From the NCBI GenBank assembly GCA_963698395.1, contig CAVOQQ010000008.1:124001-188000 (forward strand): 64,000 nucleotides of DNA, given 5' to 3'. This DNA comes from JBBQUN01 sp963698395. GTDB taxonomy: Bacteria > Actinomycetota > Acidimicrobiia > Acidimicrobiales > SZUA-35. The notes under the pieces were generated by a model. It saw only the letters and a program-made list of their open reading frames with translations. It made no database searches and was not told the DNA's origin. How positions within the stretch are numbered: position 1 is the first letter of the stretch; each line of letters begins with the position of its first letter. Below are positions 53,817-62,241 of this stretch, piece by piece. The translations under genes and the position numbers were made by a program.

Positions 53817-54308
53817 TTACCTGGCGATGACCTCAATCACGGCCGCTCGCCACAGTCCAGTGGCATGGAAGTCCTCGTGGCCCACATCGAAAAGGTAGGT
53901 CCCAGGTCCCAGATCCATCGTCCAGGCGTGGCTACCGGGCAGCACAGGGTCGCCCGAACCTTCGAAGTCGACCTCGGAGAACCCCGCGGTGGGTGGCTCG
54001 CTCGTCACGACGAGATTGCCCTCCCCGCCTCTGTCCAGCTCCTCGGCGAGCGCGGCGGATCCGGTCTCGTACCGCAAAACAGCGACGATAGAAGCGCTCT
54101 CCGTCTCGTTCGAGAACGTGAAGGTGACGGCTCCTTCGGCGATCTCGTGATCTCCGACGAAGGATGTCCCGTCGTCGGTGAACGCGATTTCGATCTGGGC
54201 CTGGTCAGCGGCCACCGGCCCTCTGTCATCAACGTCACCTCCGCAACCTACGACAACGAGCATCGCACCGATCAGCACGGACGACAGCAACATCTTCATG
54301 GTCTTCAT
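53817..54308 (-). CDS. Small lipoprotein, cupredoxin/beta-sandwich-like
   Basis: The protein has 163 residues. MKTMKMLLSSVLIGAMLVVV followed by GC is a lipoprotein signal with the acylated Cys near residue 22. The mature part is beta-rich (IEIAFTDDGTSFVGDHEIAE, VTFTFSNETES) and ends with the pattern GPGTYLFDVGHEDFHATGLW, which resembles the C-terminal strand of cupredoxin-like domains, though the Cys copper ligand is missing. The ATG at 54308 follows GAGGAAG; the frame continues upstream to 54395 without signal character. No partner genes are near. The function is unknown. Confidence 0.75.
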   Translation of the reverse strand: MKTMKMLLSSVLIGAMLVVVGCGGDVDDRGPVAADQAQIEIAFTDDGTSFVGDHEIAEGAVTFTFSNETESASIVAVLRYETGSAALAEELDRGGEGNLVVTSEPPTAGFSEVDFEGSGDPVLPGSHAWTMDLGPGTYLFDVGHEDFHATGLWRAAVIEVIAR

Positions 54309-54591
54309 GGAAACTTCCTCACGCCCGGGGACAACTTCCTCGGCAAGAGGACATCCTCTTCCGACGGAAGGGAATCGGACAGAGCAAGATGTCACCGGTG
54401 ACCGTCCCTACAACGTCGGTCGAGTGACAACCACAACTGGCCGATCCCGGACGAGAACGCCCGTGCGGATGCTCGTGCGTCCCGCTCGCAATCGACACCT
54501 ATCGCTCGGGCGGTGTTGCTCGCCTCGAGGCAGCGCATAATCCCGAGCCCCTGACACTGACGCCGCGCTGCAGTACCGACTGGGTTACGAT

Positions 54592-54772
54592 CGGGCGGGT
54601 TTGGATCGCTCAGAGCGACCGCACGCGGCGGCTGGTGGCCCAGAGCGGCTGCCAACGACGTTGATGGGTCCGCCGATGCCTGTTCACGAAGCTGATGGCT
54701 TTGCACTTGAGGACGGTCCGCACCTGCCGCCTACACAGGTGCGATGGGATCTCGGCGCGGCGACCGCTACGC
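54592..54772 (+). repeat. 181-bp intergenic repeat, copy A
   Basis: This stretch aligns end to end with 58432-58612 at roughly three quarters identity. Shared blocks include CGGAGCGGCTGCCAACGACG-like sequence, GACGGTCCGCACCTGCCGCC and GCGGCGACCGCTACGC. The two copies have the same orientation and lie exactly 3840 bp apart. No convincing protein is encoded in either. Confidence 0.7.
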
Positions 54773-54797
54773 GTGCAGACGAGGCAGGGGCGGGCTG

Positions 54798-55020
54798 CTA
54801 GCCCAAATCGGCCGGTCGGGATCGCAACGATCGGTCGGTACTCCAGGACTCGACCGGTGTTCGGTCGGCGGAGGCGACCAGAGCCGTGAGCGATTTCGCA
54901 ACCGAGCCGGCCGATGGGTCATGGATTCGAGCAGCACGATTCCTGTGTGACGTCGTGGCCCGGTTCGGCGAAGATCGACTGGGCACGTTCTGGCAGGTTC
55001 TCGTCGAGCTGGATCGTCAC
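54798..55020 (-). pseudogene. Truncated DUF5615 PIN-like toxin
   Basis: The frame starts at GTG 55020, overlapping the stop of the DUF433 antitoxin gene (GTGA), with TIQLDENLPERAQSIFAEPG and HDV. This is the DUF5615 N-terminus with its first acidic residue. It then hits a stop. Another frame has VAKSLTALVASADRTPVESW, like a DUF5615 C-terminus. The middle, with the remaining catalytic acids, is missing. Confidence 0.6.
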
Positions 55021-55250
55021 GCGGAAGCCACAGCGGGATGTACGTCTCGGGCCAGTTCGGCACGGTCGGCGGCTGCGGCTCGTATGCCCGCGCCGTCGAG
55101 GGTCGGGTATGCGTCGATGATCTTGGTCTCAGTCATCCCTGTGGCGAGGAAATCCAACATCCTGGCCATGATCCGGGTTCCCCGGACGGTGGCCTGGCCG
55201 TGGCAGATCGACGGGTCTCTGGCAATCCTGTTCCTGGGGTCGCTCGTCAT
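55017..55250 (-). CDS. DUF433-family antitoxin
   Basis: The protein has 77 residues and carries the DUF433 signature RIARDPSICHGQATVRGTRI with LDFLATGMTETKIIDAYPTL. It is a small winged-helix-like DNA-binding protein that usually partners a DUF5615 PIN-like toxin. The ATG at 55250 fits the family length. Its stop overlaps the GTG of a truncated DUF5615 gene, so it is now an orphan antitoxin. It is not closely similar to the DUF433 protein at 55481. Confidence 0.82.
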   Translation of the reverse strand: MTSDPRNRIARDPSICHGQATVRGTRIMARMLDFLATGMTETKIIDAYPTLDGAGIRAAAADRAELARDVHPAVASA

Positions 55251-55480
55251 GGGCCGACGGTAGGTCGACCCAGCTGTCCGCGGGCGGGGGAGCACCGCTG
55301 CTCGGCGGCGCTCGACACGATGGCCTCGCAGCGCCGCCAAGACCGAGCACGCCACTTGTGAGGATGCCAAGTGGTCGCTCCGTGCTTGGAGGCACGATTC
55401 TGGGCGGGTTGTGTGCTGTCTGCGTTGAAGGGCTCGGCGATCTCGGTTGCGGCCGATCTGGGTCCACTACGATCTCAGTC

Positions 55481-55687
55481 GTGACACGCCTCGACCGGAT
55501 CACAACGGACCCGGAAATCTGCCATGGCAAGCCGACCGTACGCGGCTTGCGATACCCGGTGGAGAACCTTCTTGAACTTCTGGACTCAGGAATGACGATC
55601 GAGGAAGTCATCCATGACCATCCAGATCTCGAGCGAGATGACCTTCTTGCGGCCCTCGAGTTCGGAGCACTCACTTCCGGAAACTGA
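55481..55687 (+). CDS. DUF433-family antitoxin (copy 1 of a duplicated TA locus)
   Basis: The protein has 68 residues: VTRLDRITTDPEICHGKPTV then RGLRYPVENLLELLDSGMTI and HPDLERDDLLAALEFGAL. This is a complete DUF433 protein with the I-C-H-G-K-P-x-x-R-G core. The GTG at 55481 gives the normal N-terminus. The DUF5615 toxin gene begins 21 bp downstream. A nearly identical but truncated copy lies at 62696. Confidence 0.87.
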   Translation: MTRLDRITTDPEICHGKPTVRGLRYPVENLLELLDSGMTIEEVIHDHPDLERDDLLAALEFGALTSGN

Positions 55688-55707
55688 GTTACGCCGTTCA
55701 GCGCCTC

Positions 55708-56064
55708 GTGAGGTTCCTCGTTGATGCGCAGCTACCAGAGCTGCTTGGCGAACTCCTCACCGCTGCGGGGCATGATGCGATCCACACCAACGGGCTCCCG
55801 GACGCCAATCGCATGAGCGATTCGGAGATCGCTCGGACGGCCGACAACGCCGGACGGATCGTCATCAGCAAGGATCGAGACTTCCGAGACTCACACCTGC
55901 TGAGCGGAATACCTCGCAAACTGCTGGTCGTCTCGACGGGCAACATCAGCAACGCTGACCTTCTCGCTCTGGTCGCCGAGCACCTTGTTCCCGTCGTCGA
56001 AGCGCTCGAGCAAGCAACAATGGTCGAACTGAAACCGCAGGGAATGATCATTCACGACGATTGA
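55708..56064 (+). CDS. DUF5615 PIN-like toxin (copy 1 of a duplicated TA locus)
   Basis: The protein has 118 residues: MRFLVDAQLPELLGELLTAA, GHDAIHTNGLPDANRMSDSE, RIVISKDRDFRDSHLLSGIP. It is an Mut7-C/DUF5615-type PIN-like domain with the acidic residues D6, D42 or nearby and the KDRDF motif. It is probably an RNase toxin neutralised by the DUF433 protein encoded just upstream. The GTG start at 55708 is the only reasonable one. The copy at 62890 lacks an internal 82-bp piece. Confidence 0.87.
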   Translation: MRFLVDAQLPELLGELLTAAGHDAIHTNGLPDANRMSDSEIARTADNAGRIVISKDRDFRDSHLLSGIPRKLLVVSTGNISNADLLALVAEHLVPVVEALEQATMVELKPQGMIIHDD

Positions 56065-56405
56065 CCGTCCACGCCCGGTGTCGTGATTCTGTAGCTTCGC
56101 GTAGGCGCCGACACCGAGCGCTCGATTCGTTGACGCAGACGCCTCACGGCATCTCGACCGGGCATGACGAGATCCGGGCGACGCTCAAGGCATACCTCGA
56201 TTCCGGGGCCAAGCTGGTGTTCGGCGAGTCCCTTGTTTTGCCTGCCGGTGATCTGGCGCTGATCCACACACCGTGGACCATGCGGATGCCTGATGGCTCG
56301 AGCCCTACGGGGGCGACGGCCGAGGTCGTGCGCCGTCAGCCTGACGGCAGCTGGAAATATGTGATCGACAACCCCGACGGGACAGCGCTGCTCCATCACG
56401 AGTGA
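56061..56405 (+). pseudogene. SnoaL/NTF2-like protein fragment
   Basis: From about 56150 the frame reads GISTGHDEIRATLKAYLDSG, AKLVFGESLVLPAGDLALIH, RRQPDGSWKYVIDNPDGTAL, a typical DUF4440/SnoaL-like fold from its second helix on. The first 40 or so residues of the family are missing. The open frame is instead joined to the tail of the duplicated TA locus (MTVHARCRDSVASRR), which also follows the copy at 63163. It is therefore a truncated gene overrun by that duplication, although it could still be translated. Confidence 0.6.
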
Positions 56406-56504
56406 CGGGACACCGGCATCGCATCCGGTGTCGTCCCGACTGAGTCCCACCGATGCTTGGTGTGGGCCTGCCGCACGGGCGCGACGCTCCCGCGTCGCGT
56501 TCGG

Positions 56505-57032
56505 TCATCTCAGGCTGCGCTCCATGAACCGCCAGTTGTGATGCAGTTCGCTGGGAACTTCTGCGCCGTCGTAGATGGGCCGGTCTCGGAATCCCTCGGC
56601 CTCGTAGAGCCGGTGTGCCGACCTCATGAACGGGCCGGAGTCGAGCCGCATGCTCGCATAGCCGTAGGACTCGGCGTCCGCGATCAGCCGTCGCACGATG
56701 GTGATTCCCAGCCCGCCGCCCCGCTGGTCCGGCCGCACGAAGACCCGCTTCATCTCCGATGCTCCATCGCCGGTGCGACGGACACCGCCCATGCCGACGA
56801 CACGCCCGTCGCGGTGAACGGTGTAGAACACGCCCTCGGGTGGCGCGGCGTCGCACAGCTTGTCGAGTGTGGCGGCCACGTAGTCGGGGATCGGCTGTCC
56901 CAGGAGTGCCGGCAGGCTGATCCCGAAGTCGTGTTGGATGTTCGCATCCAGCCAGTCGAGGTACTCGACGTTGAGCTCCGTCAGCACGGCGTGATCTCGG
57001 CGGGCGTCAGCCGGTTCGAACGTGATCTCCAT
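56505..57032 (-). CDS. GNAT-family N-acetyltransferase
   Basis: The protein has 175 residues with the acetyl-CoA-binding motif A as VFVRPDQRGGGLGITIVRRL (R/Q-x-x-G-x-G/A). It is preceded by VVGMGGVRRTGDGASEMKRV and followed by the motif B region SAHRLYEAEGFRD. The N-terminus is complete at 57032. The substrate is unknown; similar proteins act on small molecules or amino acids. It is a stand-alone gene between the TA locus and the extradiol dioxygenase. Confidence 0.9.
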   Translation of the reverse strand: MEITFEPADARRDHAVLTELNVEYLDWLDANIQHDFGISLPALLGQPIPDYVAATLDKLCDAAPPEGVFYTVHRDGRVVGMGGVRRTGDGASEMKRVFVRPDQRGGGLGITIVRRLIADAESYGYASMRLDSGPFMRSAHRLYEAEGFRDRPIYDGAEVPSELHHNWRFMERSLR

Positions 57033-57277
57033 GCAACGCCCTTGCGTCCGTTGTCGAGCGTCGAAGCTTCAGCTTGTTCTGCTCTGTGTGAATCATCCGC
57101 TGGCAAGTGGCAACTCGATGCCCTGAACAGCAACTACCACCGTACCCGAGAAGCGAATCCTTCAACCGGCCCAAGCCTCGACGGCTCGTCCTGGCGGACA
57201 CCGTCGTACCCGTGGTCTAACGTCGTCGTCATGCCTCGAGCACCTCGTCGGGTTCGAGCACACGCGCTGGGGGAAGC

Positions 57278-58141
57278 ATGGACATTCGAGGGTTGGGATA
57301 CATCGGCGTCGACGTTGCCGACCTCGACGACTGGCGGGGGTACGCGGAGCTCCTCGGAACGCGGGTGGTCGCCCACGGTGACGGGTTGGCGATCAAGATC
57401 GACGACCACCCGTTTCGGGTGGTGGTTCGACCCGCCGAGGCGGCCGAGGGCCTGGCGTTCGCCGGGTGGGAACTGGCCGATGCCGCTGCGCTGGAGGTCT
57501 GCGCTGCCGAACTCGAATCGGCCGGGTTCGCCATCCACTCGGCGTCGGCAGCCGAATGCGACCAACGTCGGGTTCGGGGAATGATCCGCACGACGGACCC
57601 CGGCGGGTTCACCGTCGAGTTCTTCCACGGCGTCGTTCACCACCACGAACGGTTCGTCTCGCCGACCGGGGTCAGCGGGTTCAGCACCGGTGTCCAGGGC
57701 ATGGGCCACGTCGTCCTCGGGACACCTGACATCGAGGGGAGTGCGGACTTCTACACGAACGTGCTCGGCTTCCGGGTTTCGGACTACTGGAGGCCCGATG
57801 GCTCGGAACACGACATGGTGTTCTTGCACTGCAACCCTCGCCATCACAGCCTCGCGCTCGTTCCCGCCGGCGAGGCGACGTTGTACCATTTCATGCTCGA
57901 GATGAACACGCTCGACGACGTCGGCTACACCCTTGATCGCCACGAGGAGACAGGTGCGCCGATCGCCGCCGGTCTCGGCAAGCACACCAACGACCACATG
58001 ATCTCGTTCTACAGCGTGTCCCCGTCCGGCTTCGAAGTCGAGGTCGGCTTCGGTGGGCGCCTCGTCGACGACGACACCTGGGTCGTCACCCAACTCACCA
58101 AGCCCAGCTTCTGGGGGCACCGGCCGCCTGGAAGCCCCTGA
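57278..58141 (+). CDS. Type I (VOC) extradiol ring-cleavage dioxygenase, BphC-like
   Basis: The protein has 287 residues and consists of two VOC repeats. The first (MDIRGLGYIGVDVADLDDWR) is the inactive half. The second (GHVVLGTPDIEGSADFYTNV) carries the Fe(II) ligands: His in MGHVVLG near 143, His in the THxxDHMISFY region near 210 and Glu in GFEVEVGFGG near 260. This is the 2,3-dihydroxybiphenyl/catechol 1,2-dioxygenase architecture. No other aromatic degradation genes are adjacent, so the substrate cannot be narrowed. The ATG at 57278 is a clean start. Confidence 0.87.
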   Translation: MDIRGLGYIGVDVADLDDWRGYAELLGTRVVAHGDGLAIKIDDHPFRVVVRPAEAAEGLAFAGWELADAAALEVCAAELESAGFAIHSASAAECDQRRVRGMIRTTDPGGFTVEFFHGVVHHHERFVSPTGVSGFSTGVQGMGHVVLGTPDIEGSADFYTNVLGFRVSDYWRPDGSEHDMVFLHCNPRHHSLALVPAGEATLYHFMLEMNTLDDVGYTLDRHEETGAPIAAGLGKHTNDHMISFYSVSPSGFEVEVGFGGRLVDDDTWVVTQLTKPSFWGHRPPGSP

Positions 58142-58431
58142 ACTCGCCGAGGCCACAGATCTGTCCCGTGGGCCACAGACACGGCGGGTCCATGAAAGTG
58201 TTGCAGTTGTGATTCGTCGGGGTCCGGTCGGGGAGCCTTGCTCCAACCGTCGACATGTTCCGTGATGTGCTTGGCATGCACGTTGCGTTCGACGTACGTC
58301 GGCGTACCTCGAGACTGCGCAGGATCGGCTCACTTCCGATCAGTGAGGGCGCGCTGGCACCTCACCGGATCATGGCCGACGCGAATGCTTCCGGTCCGCG
58401 CCGCATAGCCGGCGAAGGGGTCTGTCACGGT

Positions 58432-58612
58432 CGGGCGGGTTCGAACCGCCCATAACGACGGCACACGGTTGCTGGTGGGCCGGAGCGGCTGCCAACGACG
58501 TGATGGGGCCGCTGATGCTTGTTGACGAAGCGAATGCGTTTCAATGGAGGGGACGGTCCGCACCTGCCGCCGGCGCTGGTGCGATGGGATCGCGGGGCGG
58601 CGACCGCTACGC
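58432..58612 (+). repeat. 181-bp intergenic repeat, copy B
   Basis: This is the partner of copy A at 54592-54772, same orientation and length. It begins with GGGCGGGTTCGAACCGCCC, a perfect inverted repeat that copy A has lost, and ends GCGGCGACCGCTACGCC. It lies just upstream of the tRNA-Pro remnant. Confidence 0.7.
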
Positions 58613-58674
58613 CGCGCAAACCCGCTCTCGGTCACGTCCGAAACTCGCTATAGCAAGTCTCTGAACAGGCAAAA

Positions 58675-58727
58675 TGGTCGGGATGGAGTGATTCGAACAC
58701 TCGATCCCCTGCTTCCAAAGCAATGGA
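58675..58727 (-). pseudogene. 3' half of a tRNA-Pro (UGG), likely integration-site remnant
   Basis: Read on the minus strand, an anticodon loop TTTGGAA (anticodon TGG) is followed by a variable region. A perfect T arm (GAGTG, TTCGAAT, CACTC) and the acceptor 3' strand with CCA (CATCCCGACCA) come next. The 5' half of the tRNA is not present upstream. A tRNA 3' half ending exactly at CCA is the usual trace left by integration of a mobile element at a tRNA gene. Confidence 0.65.
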
Positions 58728-58909
58728 GCCAAAACCCCCTGACCAGCCAAAACACTCGAAACCCCTGATCAGGCATGTACCGCCCGATCCGTTTCGACAC
58801 CGCCCGAACGCGTCCGATCGCATCCCGACGTGCGGAATACGCGGACAAGATCGGCAGGGGTTGACTTGCCGACGATCACACCGACGTGCGCGCTGGCCCA
58901 GCGCCGTCG

Positions 58910-59287
58910 TCATGGCCAAGGCTTGACGGCTGGCGCGTTGTCGGTCAACGCGCCAACCAGTTTGTTGATGTCTTTGGGGTCCCCAGTCAGCACGTCGAGT
59001 CCCAACCAGTGTGCAGTGATGACGAGGTGGGCATCGACGACGTCGCCCGTGCCGGCAGACGCCATGAGCTCGCCAACTGGCCGCATGCCTATGGCGTGGT
59101 AGTCGTGCACGTTCAGGCCTTTGAGGAACCGAGCCAGCAGTACTTGGCGCGGATTCCGCCACACTTGCGAAACCACCGGTGCGGTCGTATGCAACGCGAC
59201 ACCCGACCGTCTCGCGTACTCGACGAAGCTGGTGGCGGGCTTGTCGTTCCTGGCAACTGACACGAGCACGCTCGCATCAAGCATCAC
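58910..59287 (-). CDS. VapC-like PIN-domain toxin
   Basis: The protein has 125 residues. MMLDASVLVSVARNDKPATS contains the first PIN aspartate and DVVDAHLVITAHWLGLDVLT the following acidic positions, ending with GDPKDINKLV. It is a small ribonuclease toxin. The GTG at 59287 and the ATG at 59284 overlap the stop of the RHH antitoxin gene (59284-59286), so the pair is translationally coupled in the usual antitoxin-first order. It looks intact. Confidence 0.85.
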   Translation of the reverse strand: MMLDASVLVSVARNDKPATSFVEYARRSGVALHTTAPVVSQVWRNPRQVLLARFLKGLNVHDYHAIGMRPVGELMASAGTGDVVDAHLVITAHWLGLDVLTGDPKDINKLVGALTDNAPAVKPWP

Positions 59288-59583
59288 GAGAAGTACCGGC
59301 GACCCGCTTTGGCGACAGCCTCCTCATCAACTCCTCCATGCTCTCCCCATGCCTCAGCAAGATACTCATCAAGCGCCCTGGTCCGATTGCCTTCGGTCTC
59401 AAGCTTTCGAAGAGCAAGCCGGATCGTTGCCGACCGATCGCCACCAGCGAATTGCTCGGCAAGACGGTCAAGCTGTGCAACCTCGTCAGGGTCGAGCCGC
59501 ACCGCCGTAGTCGTCGCCCTGGGAGCAGTTCTGGAGGCAGCACCGTGTTTGGACTCGTTCTCTGAAGGTTTCGATACAGCCAT
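59284..59583 (-). CDS. Ribbon-helix-helix antitoxin (VapB-like)
   Basis: The protein has 99 residues with a disordered, charged N-terminus and a ribbon-helix-helix domain (TTTAVRLDPDEVAQLDRLAE, DRSATIRLALRKLE). A C-terminal toxin-binding tail (YLAEAWGEHGGVDEEAVAKA) follows. The ATG at 59583 is preferred over upstream starts that read through the likely promoter (TTGACT and an AT-rich TTATAC stretch on the minus strand near 59605-59625). Its stop overlaps the toxin start. Confidence 0.83.
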   Translation of the reverse strand: MAVSKPSENESKHGAASRTAPRATTTAVRLDPDEVAQLDRLAEQFAGGDRSATIRLALRKLETEGNRTRALDEYLAEAWGEHGGVDEEAVAKAGRRYFS

Positions 59584-59640
59584 TCTGCGAGTGTACAACG
59601 AACGTATAACAAACCAAGTCAAGCCATGTCGCCCATGCAC

Positions 59641-60777
59641 TCATCTCATTGATCGACACGCCGGGCGACGATGCCGCCGCAGCCAGACCGGCTTGCTGAT
59701 CGAGGGGCTGGTCCATGTGGTCAGGATTTCGCGTCCTCGTGATGTGGTGGATAGATCCAGAGCGGCGATGACCGGGTGCACGAATCCGTCCACGGCGGTT
59801 GCGTTGACCAGGGGAGCGGGGGCGAGCGCGATCTCGTGATAGCCCTCTGTGTTGCGGTGGCGGAGCGCGTGGCGTCGCTGCGTTTCCTGGTCGGTGGTGT
59901 ACCAGCGGCTTCGTCCGCTGAACACCGCGGCGCCATGGTGCGCTGCGGCGTCGTCGGCCGAAAGGACCCAGCCGTCTCCGCTTGGCGCTTGATCGACGGG
60001 GGTTGTTCTGGGTCGCCAGGCCCGGCTCGTGGCCCGGAAGAGTTCGTTGGGTAGCGGGGATCCGTCAGGTTCGATGAGGGCGGCGTCGATCAGTTTCGAA
60101 CGGGCCCTCGAGATGGTGGAGAGATTCATGCCGGTGACTCGTGCGATTTCTCGAACACCGATCGTTGTCGGGTCAGCAGCGGTGAGCAATGCGACCGCGA
60201 CCGAGATGGCACCGGATCCAACAACCGGATTCGCCGGATCGGGACCCGGGGCACCGGTGACGAATGATCGCAGGCCATTCATGTCGACTCGGAAGTCTTG
60301 GTCAACGAGCCAGCGCCGGAGCCGGCCGCGTCGATCCCAGAAAGACCAGCCATGCTGGACGAGTACCTCGGCAGCATTGGGGTGAATGATGTCCCCAACA
60401 ACAAAACCAGGTGCGAGGTGTTCCTGGACTAGACGGAGCGCAGTCGACGGGGTAACTGAGACGCGGCGATAGGGCGTGAGGCTTGCCCTTTGACGGCCAA
60501 GACGGAATACGAGATCGCCATCGTCACCGGCCAGGCTCAGTTCGGCACCGAGTTCCTCAAGTCGCTCTTGGGGTTCGTCGATCAAACGTCCGCTCGTGTT
60601 GCGTGCTGCATTCTTAAGCAACACGCAACACGATGCAAGCCAAATGCGATGGCTCGCTTCGAGCTGAGGGCGTGAAGCGGCTCCAAGCCGAAGTCGAGCG
60701 CTCCGAAAATCGTCACATGCTTGCCTTTGAGCGCCCACAACGGCGGGTTGCAGTAGCTTGACTATCAAGCGCCGCAC
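59641..60777 (-). CDS. Winged-helix DNA-binding protein of unknown role
   Basis: The open frame has 378 codons, but the first 50 or so are weak and the true start is uncertain. The body includes PNAAEVLVQHGWSFWDRRGR with LRRWLVDQDFRVD, then a MarR/AbiEi-like HTH (TTIGVREIARVTGMNLSTIS, RARSKLIDAALI). A C-terminal part (GFVHPVIAALDLSTTSRGRE, ILTTWTSP) is typical of a widespread but uncharacterised actinobacterial family sometimes grouped with type IV antitoxins. It lies upstream of the VapBC pair on the same strand, separated by about 60 bp. Function inferred only as DNA binding. Confidence 0.65.
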   Translation of the reverse strand: MRRLIVKLLQPAVVGAQRQACDDFRSARLRLGAASRPQLEASHRIWLASCCVLLKNAARNTSGRLIDEPQERLEELGAELSLAGDDGDLVFRLGRQRASLTPYRRVSVTPSTALRLVQEHLAPGFVVGDIIHPNAAEVLVQHGWSFWDRRGRLRRWLVDQDFRVDMNGLRSFVTGAPGPDPANPVVGSGAISVAVALLTAADPTTIGVREIARVTGMNLSTISRARSKLIDAALIEPDGSPLPNELFRATSRAWRPRTTPVDQAPSGDGWVLSADDAAAHHGAAVFSGRSRWYTTDQETQRRHALRHRNTEGYHEIALAPAPLVNATAVDGFVHPVIAALDLSTTSRGREILTTWTSPSISKPVWLRRHRRPACRSMR

Positions 60778-61290
60778 TGAGGGCCGATGCCGAGTGGTAG
60801 GTCAACGGCGTTGTTCGGGATTCTGAGCGTTGTCGAGCACTTCAGCAATGGTCCCGTGCCTCGACATCCTGCAGCTCATTGCTGCTATCCGCTAGCGCTG
60901 GGTCGTTCGACGATGGACTTGCTGAGCGTCGCGGTGGGCCGTCGATCTGTCCCCCTGTCGGCGGACCATCGAGTCGGGAACGGCGAGTTCCTCGTAGACG
61001 CGGCTCGGCTCGTCGTATTGATGTCTCGGGGCGGAGCGCCTCATCGGTGTCCTGGACCGGTACTCGCCGATTTGCTCCGACCGGAGGAGATGTCAGGTGA
61101 CGGCTACGACGATCTCATCGACGATGCCGCGGCCTTGACGGCGCGATGGGACGGCCCACCGATACCTGACCCTTGCGGCCACGGTGGAGCTGACGGCTGG
61201 CTGAGAATGCCAAACCTGATTTGTCCCCCTTGAGCACTACCAGCCCATGGTTGCGGTCCGGATGTGGCTATCGCAATGAGGTGAACGGCC
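60778..61290. other. Region between HTH and GH114 genes
   Basis: A plus-strand frame of 148 codons (60787-61233) contains GDGYDDLIDDAAALTARWDG, but no family match, signal or ribosome-binding site is apparent. I see nothing else here. Confidence 0.35.
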
Positions 61291-62223
61291 TCATCGGCAC
61301 GGCGTGCGGAAGGCATCGTCGAGATCCAGCGGGACGATGATCGTGGTGACGCCGGCCGATCGGGCTGCGGCACAGGTTGTCTCCGGATCGTTGATGGCGG
61401 CGTCTGAGTACTCCGCTCCGAAGATCGGTTTGCCTGCAGTAGCGAATGGCTCGTAGGCGTCGCACTCGTCGTATTCGACGCACTGCTCGTTCACCGCGAA
61501 GTCGAAGTCGTCGACGAGTAGCGGGATCTGTTCGAGATCATTCTTCAGTCCGACCAGCAGGCCGCGGTCGTGTGCGGCGTTTGCGAGGAATCGGTTGAAG
61601 TCCAGCTGGTCGTCGGCGGTCAGGTCAAACCCGGAATCGTTGCGATAGGCAGTGACGTTGTCGGGCTCGACACCATCGCAACCCGTCTCGACGGCAAGGT
61701 CGAGACGGGCCAGTAACGTGTCGCGGAGCGCTGCGCTTCGAATATCGACCCAGCGCTCGCCGTCCCAGTCGTCGAGGTTGGCTCCGAGGTCGTCCGGATC
61801 GAAGATCGCAGCGTCGGCGCGCCACTCCTCGTAAGCGGTCGAAAAGTAGCAGATGACGATCCGTCCGTCGGCGTGGACGCGGTCGATCGTCGAGGTCGGC
61901 ACATCGAAGAGGTCGATGTCGTACACGTCGGCGTCGTAGTTGGTGTTGATCTCACCTTGCAGCTGCCACTGCCACGTCATGTCGGTGGTCAGCACCGCAG
62001 GCTGTGCTGGCCCCGATGGAGTTGGAGTGTTGCCGGGCGATGTCGCCGACTCGTCACCGGCCACTGGTTCGGTCCCGGGTTCGACCGACTCGACGGCAGC
62101 GTCGCCACCGAGGTCGTCGGCGTCGCCGCACGCAGCGAGCAGCACCAGGGCAACAAGCCCGGAGCGTCCGGCAGCGCGACGGGCGACACGTCCGAAGGAG
62201 CCGAGCTGGAGGCAAGTAGTCAT
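61291..62223 (-). CDS. GH114 endo-alpha-1,4-polygalactosaminidase-like lipoprotein
   Basis: The protein has 310 residues. The signal RVARRAAGRSGLVALVLLAA ends at a lipobox Cys and is followed by an acidic/Thr/Pro linker to about residue 80. The catalytic TIM barrel matches GH114/DUF297: MTWQWQLQGEINTNYDADVY with DIDLFDV, ICYFSTAYEEWR, WVDIRSAALRDTLLARLDLA, GCDGVEPDNVTAYRND (likely acidic catalytic residues D and E) and FAVNEQCVEYDECDAYEPFA. The ATG at 62223 has GAAGGGATG upstream and is preferred over a TTG at 62241. Such enzymes cut galactosaminogalactan-type polymers; the gene stands alone, so its use may be biofilm or fungal-polymer degradation. Confidence 0.88.
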   Translation of the reverse strand: MTTCLQLGSFGRVARRAAGRSGLVALVLLAACGDADDLGGDAAVESVEPGTEPVAGDESATSPGNTPTPSGPAQPAVLTTDMTWQWQLQGEINTNYDADVYDIDLFDVPTSTIDRVHADGRIVICYFSTAYEEWRADAAIFDPDDLGANLDDWDGERWVDIRSAALRDTLLARLDLAVETGCDGVEPDNVTAYRNDSGFDLTADDQLDFNRFLANAAHDRGLLVGLKNDLEQIPLLVDDFDFAVNEQCVEYDECDAYEPFATAGKPIFGAEYSDAAINDPETTCAAARSAGVTTIIVPLDLDDAFRTPCR

Positions 62224-62241
62224 GGTGAAGCATCCCTTCAA

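Noticed and set aside
53273..53836. Minus-strand frame of 187 codons
   Set aside because: It has no homologous motif, overlaps the end of a supported lipoprotein gene and contains no start context.
58150..58330. Short plus-strand peptide MFRDVLGMHVAFDVRRR resembling the start of a glyoxalase/VOC protein
   Set aside because: The resemblance covers fewer than 20 residues directly behind a real VOC gene and no continuing frame supports it.
58432..58455. GGGCGG-TTCGAA-like inverted repeat as a tRNA T arm
   Set aside because: There is no acceptor stem, anticodon arm or CCA around it, and the second repeat copy lacks the symmetry.
60787..61233. Plus-strand frame of 148 codons
   Set aside because: No family match, no ribosome-binding site and mixed codon character; kept only as a note for the region.
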